Source of the DNA: Candidatus Woesearchaeota archaeon
GTDB taxonomy: Archaea > Nanobdellota > Nanobdellia > Woesearchaeales > ARS49
Assembly: GCA_023261345.1 (NCBI GenBank)
Contig: JAHFPE010000059.1
Coordinates: 1-5,841 of the forward strand
Reading direction: 5' to 3'
DNA length: 5,841 nucleotides
In this document: one piece after another, positions 1-4,453 of the stretch
Layout: each line of letters opens with the position of its first letter
How positions within the stretch are numbered: position 1 is the first letter of the stretch
Notes under the pieces: model-generated
Told to the model about the DNA's origin: nothing
Database searches by the model: none
What the model saw: the letters and a program-made list of their open reading frames with translations, nothing else
Program-made: the position numbers and the translations under genes

Positions 1-415
1 TTAACGGTTCCTCGTATTTGGGCAGATTTTCGCTTAATCCATCAAGAATTCCTGCACGAGGATCATGAATCCTTTCTCCAATTCTCGCCGCGTTACCATA
101 GAACGTTTGCGCCTCAGAAACTGTTCCTAAAATAGATGGAATTCGTAATGCAAGTCCATAATAAAGAATATCGTCTCCTAAACTCATATATCGATCATAC
201 AGTTGGGTGAGATTATTTGGTAAATTGTTACGTCTGTGGCGCAGAGAAAGAGTTAGGTCATGCGGAATCGGATGTAGAGCTCGATCAGTACAGAGGTCAC
301 CTAAATATGTCACTTCTGAGGCAGGTATCCAAATTTGTGCATCTTTAGCTGCAGTTTCAATTCTAGAACAAAATAACTTTTGTATGTCCTTTCGTTTTGC
401 CGCGAGTGTCAACAT
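1..415 (-). CDS. Unrecognised protein, N-terminal part, runs off the left edge
   Basis: The reading frame is open from the ATG at 413-415 to the left edge, giving 138 residues with no stop, so the 3' end is missing. The start is chosen because a TATA-like box (438-445, minus) lies about 26 bases upstream, which would give a leaderless message. An in-frame stop occurs further upstream at 467-469. The protein begins MLTLAAKRKDIQKLF and is soluble-looking and mixed in charge, with no signal peptide or membrane segment. It has an Arg-rich stretch near residues 59-62 (RHRR) and a helical-looking stretch around residues 100-117 (SEAQTFYGNAARIGERIH). I do not recognise the family and cannot assign a function. 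It is divergent from the ACT-domain operon. I am fairly sure it is a real gene because the frame stays open, the translation looks protein-like and a promoter is in place. Confidence 0.7.
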   Translation of the reverse strand, partial: MLTLAAKRKDIQKLFCSRIETAAKDAQIWIPASEVTYLGDLCTDRALHPIPHDLTLSLRHRRNNLPNNLTQLYDRYMSLGDDILYYGLALRIPSILGTVSEAQTFYGNAARIGERIHDPRAGILDGLSENLPKYEEPL

Positions 416-437
416 GTTCTGAGGATATTTTTCATTA

Positions 438-445
438 TTCTTATA
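438..445 (-). promoter_or_regulatory. TATA-like box for the 415 gene
   Basis: The minus strand reads TATAAGAA, centred about 26 bases before the ATG at 415. That spacing puts the transcription start at or next to the start codon. A second AT-rich stretch on the same strand (466-480, containing TATATAAA) is an alternative that would give a short leader. Confidence 0.5.
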
Positions 446-489
446 CTTATGCGACCAAAAAACGGTTTATATATTTTAAAATGACAAAC

Positions 490-497
490 TTTAAATA
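490..497 (+). promoter_or_regulatory. TATA box of the ACT/S30AE-like operon
   Basis: The plus strand reads TTTAAATA, centred about 28 bases before the GTG at 522. This predicts a transcript starting close to the first codon. No Shine-Dalgarno sequence is seen before the GTG, which agrees with leaderless initiation. Confidence 0.6.
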
Positions 498-521
498 CTT
501 TTGACATAAACTACTCTCATA

Positions 522-1163
522 GTGGGGCAGGCAATTAATCAACAAGTCTGGCACATTCTCAAAAGTGATGTTGCTATTCAACGCGATTTATGGCGACAAA
601 TTATCAATACACGCGCGCTTGCAAAATACATTATTGAAGCGTATGAATTACAAACATCACTTGATGCGGTTATATCCTCTATTCGAAGATTCCAAACAGA
701 AGAATCATTCCAAGAAGAGGACAAAAAACTCCATCACATCTTCAAATCAGCAGTTATTAGCACGAAAAACAACATGACTTGTATTACAGTTGCACTTCGC
801 TTACCAGACCTTCTCAAACGCGTCTGCACAATCGCATCCCCAGTTCCATTTCGCATCACTTCAGGAAGTGAAGAATTCAAGATCATCATTGACAACCCAC
901 ACGTACACAAAATGAAACCATTATTTCAAAAAAGCGAAATTCTCTCAATAGATTCAGACTTAAGCGAAATATCTGTCACTGTCGCTGAAGACGCAATAAG
1001 TACAAAAGGAGTACTTGCGCGAATTGCAGGTGAATTGTCTCTTTCAGATATTAACATTCATGAATTCGTGGTTGTTCCTCCAGAATTTCTCATTTACGTC
1101 AAACAAAAAGACATAGTTGCAGCACACAAAAGCATGCTTGCACTGTCGGAGGAAACCACATGA
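522..1163 (+). CDS. ACT-domain protein, probable regulator
   Basis: A protein of 213 residues starting with GTG. The C-terminal part, about residues 148-208, has the ACT pattern: a first strand (ISVTVAED), a glycine followed by a helix (KGVLARIAGEL), then the strands around INIHEFVVVPPEFLIYV and a last helix. ACT domains bind small ligands, often amino acids, and control enzymes or transcription. The N-terminal 8-58 is helical with the pattern ALAKYIIEAY and AVISSIRRF, resembling the small helical domain that precedes ACT in some archaeal proteins of unknown role. No enzyme domain is present, so a regulator is likely, though the ligand and target are unknown. It is the first gene of a two-gene operon, overlapping the next gene by ATGA. 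The GTG start is supported by a TATA box at the leaderless distance. The ACT call is fairly secure and the regulatory role is inferred. Confidence 0.75.
   Translation: MGQAINQQVWHILKSDVAIQRDLWRQIINTRALAKYIIEAYELQTSLDAVISSIRRFQTEESFQEEDKKLHHIFKSAVISTKNNMTCITVALRLPDLLKRVCTIASPVPFRITSGSEEFKIIIDNPHVHKMKPLFQKSEILSIDSDLSEISVTVAEDAISTKGVLARIAGELSLSDINIHEFVVVPPEFLIYVKQKDIVAAHKSMLALSEETT
1148..1152 (+). promoter_or_regulatory. Strong Shine-Dalgarno (GGAGG) for the second operon gene
   Basis: GGAGG lies inside the end of the ACT-domain gene, seven bases before the ATG at 1160. It matches the 3' end of archaeal 16S rRNA and decides the start of the downstream gene. The first genes of most transcripts in this window have no such site. 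Confidence 0.7.
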
Positions 1164-1498
1164 CAAACCCAATACAGTTCGTAGGATTAAAAGAACTTTC
1201 TGAAGAAGAAACCAGCGTTGTGACTGAAGTTGCAACAGCAGAATACGAAAAACTCATGAAAAAAGTACACAACATAACTAGTGCGCTTGTTCACCTCAAA
1301 GTCTATGGAGAAGGACAAACTAAAAAATTTGCTGTACACGTACGGATCAATCTTCCTTCGCTTCTGCTCGAATCATGCAAAAGCCACGACTGGGACTTGC
1401 CAACTGCACTACACAAAAGTTTCGAGGACATCGCTCATCAAGCAGAACACAAATTAAAACTTGGCGGCGGAGTGCTGGCACAACATGAGACCAAATAA
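1160..1498 (+). CDS. Small S30AE/HPF-like protein (putative ribosome-associated)
   Basis: A protein of 112 residues whose ATG overlaps the stop codon of the ACT-domain gene (ATGA), with a GGAGG site seven bases upstream, so the two are translationally coupled. An N-terminal acidic helix (residues 11-36) is followed by strand-like stretches at 42-49 (ALVHLKVY) and 56-65 (KFAVHVRINL). A short helix and the segment DWDLPTALHKSFEDIAHQAE (78-97) come next. The order of strands and the final helix, with its DLxxALxxxFxxIxxQxEHK pattern, resembles S30AE proteins (RaiA/HPF), which bind the small ribosomal subunit and silence it under stress. I recall similar short proteins in DPANN archaea annotated as hypothetical. 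The fold assignment is inference from pattern, not from a clear signature. The C-terminal tail (GGGVLAQHETK) looks flexible. Confidence 0.65.
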   Translation: MTNPIQFVGLKELSEEETSVVTEVATAEYEKLMKKVHNITSALVHLKVYGEGQTKKFAVHVRINLPSLLLESCKSHDWDLPTALHKSFEDIAHQAEHKLKLGGGVLAQHETK

Positions 1499-1534
1499 TC
1501 TCGAGAATACAGTTGAGAATTAAAAGAGTAACGC

Positions 1535-1541
1535 TTAAAAA
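1535..1541 (+). promoter_or_regulatory. TATA-like box of the 1563 gene
   Basis: TTAAAAA is centred about 25 bases before the ATG at 1563, predicting a leaderless transcript. The 64-base gap to the preceding stop codon contains no other clear signal, only a direct repeat of GAGAAT (1503-1508 and 1514-1520 region). Confidence 0.45.
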
Positions 1542-1562
1542 GTTAATTGCGATTCTTCAGCT

Positions 1563-1904
1563 ATGCCTAAAAATAACGTCGATCCACTCTATCTCAAAAC
1601 AGACATTCCTGATGTACCGTTGGTCGTTACAATCCAATTGAGCGAAAAAAGATGGGTACTTTCTTTTAGAGGGACAGAATCAGAAGGAGGAGTAAAGTTG
1701 AGAAAAATTCCCGCGCAAGAGATTATCCTTTGGGATTCAAAACAAGATATAATGGGTTCTCTAGCATATAGAGTATACTGTGTTGCAATAATACTCCTAC
1801 AAAGGAATGTATCGCTTGAAAAAACTTACGAAAAAACCTGCTTATTTGCGAAACTTATTCAGGATAAACTTATCGAGATGGATAAGATACAAAAAGCGGT
1901 ATAG
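1563..1904 (+). CDS. Small hypothetical protein, 113 residues
   Basis: I do not recognise this protein. It begins MPKNNVDPLYLKTDIP and has alternating hydrophobic stretches that look like strands, VPLVVTIQL (residues 18-26) and RWVLSFRGTE (30-39). A longer hydrophobic helix-like stretch, around AYRVYCVAIILLQ (68-80), is followed by a lysine-rich amphipathic C-terminal helix. The 68-80 stretch is too short and mixed for a confident membrane span. The start is supported by a TATA-like box at leaderless distance. The gene ends in TAG. It lies on the same strand as the ACT/S30AE-like operon but appears to have its own promoter. It could be a lineage-specific protein, and its reality rests on the promoter position and the protein-like composition. 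Confidence 0.55.
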   Translation: MPKNNVDPLYLKTDIPDVPLVVTIQLSEKRWVLSFRGTESEGGVKLRKIPAQEIILWDSKQDIMGSLAYRVYCVAIILLQRNVSLEKTYEKTCLFAKLIQDKLIEMDKIQKAV

Positions 1905-2036
1905 AACTCATTTAAAAATTCTTTAGTTCGCAAGACGCTCATAGCACAAACTTGACCTACGACTACAGCTATTCACTCCTCTCTTATAACGCTCCCTGCG
2001 TGAGAAATCGAAAAAAATCGACCTGCGAACGTTTAG
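1905..2036. other. Gene-free spacer with inverted repeats, possibly structured RNA
   Basis: This 132-base stretch lies between two converging units. It holds a perfect 7-base inverted repeat, GTTCGCA (1926-1932) and TGCGAAC (2024-2030). Nested inside are ATAGC/GCTAT (1941-1945 and 1968-1972) and ACGC/GCGT (1989-1992 and 1998-2001). Together these could fold into a closed three-way structure of about 105 bases on either strand. A TATA-like TTTAAAAA occurs at 1911-1918 on the plus strand, but its expected start (about 1940) would leave out the outer stem. A minus-strand TATA-like GTTATAAGAG is at 1981-1990. An open frame on the minus strand here is just read-through of the tRNA. I see no family I can name. 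Confidence 0.3.
2011..2017 (-). terminator. T-run terminator after the initiator tRNA
   Basis: On the minus strand the tRNA is followed, 20 bases past its discriminator base, by a run of seven T residues flanked by CGA/TCG. Oligo-T tracts are the usual termination signal of archaeal RNA polymerase. Confidence 0.5.
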
Positions 2037-2111
2037 TAGCGAGGGGAGGATTTGAACCTCCGACCTATGGGTTATGAGCCCATCGAGCACTCCAGACTGC
2101 TCCACCTCGCT
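2037..2111 (-). tRNA. Initiator tRNA-Met (anticodon CAT)
   Basis: The minus strand folds into a full cloverleaf: a perfect 7-bp acceptor stem (AGCGAGG with CCTCGCT), a 4-bp D stem (GAGC/GCTC), an anticodon stem ATGGG/CCCAT with loop CTCATAA, a five-base variable loop and a perfect T stem (GGAGG/CCTCC) with loop TTCAAAT. The discriminator base is A. The genome does not encode CCA, so it must be added by the nucleotidyltransferase. The A1:U72 pair and the three consecutive G:C pairs at the bottom of the anticodon stem (GGG/CCC) are the known marks of archaeal initiator tRNA, which delivers methionine to the start codon through aIF2. No intron is seen. The tRNA lies downstream of the PH-domain gene on the same strand but has its own TATA box about 27 bases upstream. 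Confidence 0.95.
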
Positions 2112-2133
2112 ATAGATGTAATTTATGTTCTAG

Positions 2134-2142
2134 TTTTAAAAA
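2134..2142 (-). promoter_or_regulatory. TATA box of the tRNA gene
   Basis: The minus strand reads TTTTTAAAA, centred about 27 bases upstream of the tRNA 5' end. A second TTTTTAAA (2153-2160, minus) would start transcription with a leader of roughly 20 bases. It may instead be the T-tract that ends the upstream PH-domain transcript. Confidence 0.55.
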
Positions 2143-2173
2143 CACGACGTGATTTAAAAAGGTTTGTAGATCG

Positions 2174-2680
2174 TTATTTTAAAGTTGTGGGCGACTCTTC
2201 AGATACGTTCTTCAATCCAGTTCGTAGTTCGTGTTCAAGCTCAGTTAAAAATTCTTGTACTGCATGCGGATTCCTAATTTTTTCAATGAATAATTCGTAC
2301 TGGTCACCTGCGGCAGTATTCACAAAAATAGTACCATACCCGAACAGGTGCTGGAATAGACTCTGATACACTCGAAAATCAGTAATTTTATCAAATGAAG
2401 CTGAAGAATTTTCACGAGAGAGAATTCCTTTATTCAGACGAATTTTAGTTTTTTCAATCACGACCTTGTACATGCGAATCTTTATTTCAAGCAATGCAAG
2501 GCTTACGATTCCAACACCTGCAGGGCCGTATGAAATGAAACGAATAAACTCATCTGCTTTTACTGCTACAGCAATTATTGGAAGAAAAATTAAAACGACA
2601 GAAATACCATATCCTTGCAGATATCCTAAGCGAGTTTGGTGAAGAGAGAGGGGCAGATTTGCAGTAGAAAATTTATTCAT
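2174..2680 (-). CDS. Membrane-anchored PH-domain protein (bPH_2 / YdbS-like)
   Basis: A protein of 168 residues. Two hydrophobic helices near the N-terminus (about residues 24-40 and 51-66) are membrane spans joined by a short loop. From about residue 70 to 148 the sequence follows the bacterial-type PH domain seen in YdbS-like proteins (Pfam bPH_2). It has the strand YKVVIEKTKIRLNKGILSRE, then SFDKITDFRVYQSLFQHLFG, a GTIFVNTA strand, and the ending LFIEKIRNPHAVQEFL. Such proteins sit in the membrane with the PH domain in the cytoplasm, and their exact role is unknown. The start is supported by a TATA box about 26 bases upstream. The gene follows the NurA-like gene by 36 bases on the same strand, so some read-through is possible. 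The polar C-terminal tail (after residue 150) looks disordered. Confidence 0.85.
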   Translation of the reverse strand: MNKFSTANLPLSLHQTRLGYLQGYGISVVLIFLPIIAVAVKADEFIRFISYGPAGVGIVSLALLEIKIRMYKVVIEKTKIRLNKGILSRENSSASFDKITDFRVYQSLFQHLFGYGTIFVNTAAGDQYELFIEKIRNPHAVQEFLTELEHELRTGLKNVSEESPTTLK

Positions 2681-2701
2681 ACACTGAATATTTTTCTATG
2701 A

Positions 2702-2708
2702 CTTTATA
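2702..2708 (-). promoter_or_regulatory. TATA box of the PH-domain gene
   Basis: The minus strand reads TATAAAG within GATATAAAGT, centred about 26 bases before the ATG at 2680. It lies in the 36-base gap after the NurA-like gene, so this gene can be transcribed on its own and without a leader. Confidence 0.55.
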
Positions 2709-2716
2709 TCAGTTAC

Positions 2717-3655
2717 TCAAAAAAACGCATGAGGATGTTCCACCAATTGTTTTGCCAGTGGAGTTGTGAGTAATGAGAGTCGCTCCACAGCTAGCTCTGA
2801 AGTAGAAACTTTTGCCAGGTTATCAACTGCGATTAATCCATACGGATATCCTGCGAGCAATGCATCATTTGAAAGAAATGAAAGTACGTTTGCTGCACGT
2901 GCAAGTACTTCAGAATTCGTGCTGTCAATTCTGAATACATGGGAACTTCTTGCGTGCAATCTTACAAAACCTGTTGGCAAATCATTTTGTGTGTATAGCC
3001 ATGTTCCTTTAGGTCCAAGTTCTAGCAGCACTCTATTTGCGTGCGAACCAGTATTTGTGAATGAACCAGTTTGTTTTACAACTCCAACAGTATTTGCGTG
3101 CAATTCAGTAATTTCTTTAAGTACTTTTTCTTCAAATAACGTTTGTGCACGTAATTCTCCATCTAGAACAAGAAAGTCGTCTGCATTCATTGCATCAATT
3201 TCTTTACATCCTTGGCACAAATTAAGCGCAAGCTGAAGTTCCTGTAATCTGCGATGAAGAGTAATAATATCTTCTGGCAAACAAGGATACGTTCCTCTTT
3301 TTAGATCTTCATGAATTCCATCAAATTTCATCACGCTACTTTTTGGAAAAGTCTCGAGCTCAAATGTTGGCTTCCCATCAATTGCACGAACAGTCACAAT
3401 TTGTGTTCGCTGAATTCTTTTCGTGCATGCGCCGCCAGAAAAAACCATTCCTGCAGTTCTCACAATTACAACGCAAAAATCAGGACTACTCATGAGAATT
3501 CCTGATCCACCATCCACAAAATAGCAACGTGAAGAAATGGGAGTTAAAGGAACAAACGTTCCTTGCAGCGAAAGAATTCCACGAGGAGTGATGATGTGAT
3601 CTCCCGACGTAAATGAAGCGCTTAAGCTTGTGCCTGCGTCACGAATCAACGACAT
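2717..3655 (-). CDS. nurA: NurA-domain nuclease
   Basis: The protein has 312 residues from the ATG at 3655. Three blocks fit the RNase H-like NurA nuclease fold: a first catalytic-type Asp in YFVDGGSG (D48), a second in FLVLDGELRAQTL (D165), and the C-terminal signature FRIDS (about 242-246) followed by AGYPYGLIAVDNLAKVS (268-284). NurA is a metal-dependent 5'-3' nuclease that works with the HerA ATPase, Mre11 and Rad50 to resect DNA ends in archaeal recombination. The frame stays open upstream to an ATG at 3757, but that start would run through the divergent promoter region. A TATA box 26 bases before 3655 supports the shorter protein. A CxxC (C147-C150) sits before the second Asp block and is not a feature I know from NurA. 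No HerA, Mre11 or Rad50 gene lies in the window. Confidence 0.8.
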   Translation of the reverse strand: MSLIRDAGTSLSASFTSGDHIITPRGILSLQGTFVPLTPISSRCYFVDGGSGILMSSPDFCVVIVRTAGMVFSGGACTKRIQRTQIVTVRAIDGKPTFELETFPKSSVMKFDGIHEDLKRGTYPCLPEDIITLHRRLQELQLALNLCQGCKEIDAMNADDFLVLDGELRAQTLFEEKVLKEITELHANTVGVVKQTGSFTNTGSHANRVLLELGPKGTWLYTQNDLPTGFVRLHARSSHVFRIDSTNSEVLARAANVLSFLSNDALLAGYPYGLIAVDNLAKVSTSELAVERLSLLTTPLAKQLVEHPHAFF

Positions 3656-3677
3656 GAATTGCAGTAGGTATACTCTC

Positions 3678-3684
3678 TTAATAA
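3678..3684 (-). promoter_or_regulatory. TATA box of the NurA-like gene
   Basis: The minus strand reads TTATTAA within CCTTATTAAGAG, centred 26 bases upstream of the ATG at 3655. It decides between the two possible starts of the nuclease gene, because the longer version would begin well upstream of this box. Confidence 0.5.
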
Positions 3685-3730
3685 GGATGATCCAACTGAA
3701 AGATACTGCGAGTTCAAAAATACGTGAATC

Positions 3731-3738
3731 TTTATTAA
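3731..3738 (+). promoter_or_regulatory. TATA box of the Nudix gene
   Basis: TTTATTAA is centred about 44 bases before the ATG at 3779. The predicted transcript starts near 3760 and has a short leader of roughly 18 bases, unlike the leaderless neighbours. It is divergent from the NurA promoter about 50 bases away. Confidence 0.5.
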
Positions 3739-3762
3739 TGGCAATACTGAAAACCAAACAAA

Positions 3763-3768
3763 GAGGAG
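3763..3768 (+). promoter_or_regulatory. Shine-Dalgarno site of the Nudix gene
   Basis: GAGGAG lies ten bases before the ATG at 3779 and inside the short predicted leader. It supports this start and SD-led initiation for a first gene. Confidence 0.5.
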
Positions 3769-3778
3769 CATTCGAAAA

Positions 3779-4378
3779 ATGAGCGGATCACAAATAGAAT
3801 CCCATGTCTTAGCAATCAAGCGAAGCATTCTTTTTTCAGATGGGGATTTTCAGGGCTTTCAGCATTCGAACAGAGTGGATTACAATAAACGGATTCTTGA
3901 ATACCATGAATTTATCCTTCGAGAAAAAGCAGAACAAGATGAGACATACAAACAACCAATTTGTTACGCAGTCATTGTGCAGAATGGAAAGGTACTTGTT
4001 TATCAACGACCACAAAAAGCAAATGAGAAACGACTAGTTTCAAAATGGTCAATAGGAATTGGTGGACACATACACCCTTTTGATGGAAAAAACCCTCTTG
4101 AAGAAAGCATGAAACGAGAAGTACTTGAAGAAATAGGAATACAAACATTTTCATCAACGTTACTAGGATTTGTGAATGATGATTCGGATGCTGTTGGCAG
4201 AGTTCATATTGGAGTAATATACCTGATTATCTCAAATGAAACTGTGCAACCACAACCTGCGCTCTCAAATGCGAGTTTTCTTGCGCCTTCTGAACTCACC
4301 ACTTTTTCTGAAACTCACGATTTTGAAGGGTGGTCAAAACTAATATTGCCACACATTATTGTAACATTAAACAAATAA
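3779..4378 (+). CDS. Nudix (MutT-family) hydrolase / predicted phosphoesterase
   Basis: A protein of 199 residues. The Nudix core has WSIGIGGHIHPFDG (90-103) followed by the catalytic helix REVLEEIGI (113-121), in which E114, E117 and E118 would bind the metal. Nudix enzymes cleave a nucleoside diphosphate linked to another group. The spacing from GG (95-96) to R113 is longer than in the classic 23-residue box, and the usual glutamate six residues after the first glycine is not in place. The IGIGGHI.P.DG form and the N-terminal VLAIKRSILFSDGDFQGF segment recall the COG4112-type predicted phosphoesterases of the MutT family. That subfamily assignment is from memory. The substrate cannot be told from sequence. 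It has its own promoter and a GAGGAG site, and is divergent from the NurA-like gene. It is followed after 75 bases by aRF1, which has a separate promoter. Confidence 0.85.
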   Translation: MSGSQIESHVLAIKRSILFSDGDFQGFQHSNRVDYNKRILEYHEFILREKAEQDETYKQPICYAVIVQNGKVLVYQRPQKANEKRLVSKWSIGIGGHIHPFDGKNPLEESMKREVLEEIGIQTFSSTLLGFVNDDSDAVGRVHIGVIYLIISNETVQPQPALSNASFLAPSELTTFSETHDFEGWSKLILPHIIVTLNK

Positions 4379-4390
4379 AAGTCTGGTGGA

Positions 4391-4405
4391 GCAGTTACGA
4401 ACTGC
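4391..4405. repeat. Perfect palindromic hairpin between the Nudix gene and aRF1
   Basis: GCAGTT-ACG-AACTGC is a 6-bp inverted repeat with a three-base loop, followed at once by AAAATTTT. It starts 12 bases after the Nudix stop codon and ends 18 bases before the aRF1 TATA box. It could end the Nudix transcript, or be an operator for a regulator of aRF1. Confidence 0.5.
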
Positions 4406-4423
4406 AAAATTTTACCCCAAGCG

Positions 4424-4431
4424 CTTATAAA
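4424..4431 (+). promoter_or_regulatory. TATA box of the aRF1 gene
   Basis: CTTATAAA is centred about 26 bases before the ATG at 4454. This is the best match to the archaeal consensus in the window and predicts a leaderless message. Confidence 0.65.
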
Positions 4432-4453
4432 GAGGATACACGTCACTTGAATT

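Noticed and set aside
207..422. Plus-strand open frame of 71 codons
   Set aside because: It lies antisense to the better-supported minus-strand gene that has a promoter and stays open to the edge; the translation is rich in Cys, Arg and Ser and has no domain.
1923..2105. Minus-strand open frame of 60 codons across the tRNA
   Set aside because: Its first third is just the translated tRNA sequence, a common false gene, and the rest crosses the repeat spacer.
2052..2366. Plus-strand open frame over the tRNA and the PH-domain gene
   Set aside because: Antisense to a tRNA and a clear protein family, so it is a shadow.
2766..3236. Plus-strand open frame of 156 codons
   Set aside because: Antisense to the NurA-like gene; the translation is a low-complexity Ser/Thr/Cys-rich shadow without a promoter at the right place.
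3656..3757. Upstream start for the NurA-like protein (346 residues)
   Set aside because: The extra 34 residues would be encoded over the TATA box and the divergent promoter region, and the extension does not resemble the family; the ATG at 3655 fits the promoter.
4170..4230. Possible C/D box guide RNA (ATGATGA-like and CTGA-like words)
   Set aside because: The words lie inside the Nudix coding region with no matching C'/D' pair or terminal stem that I can see.
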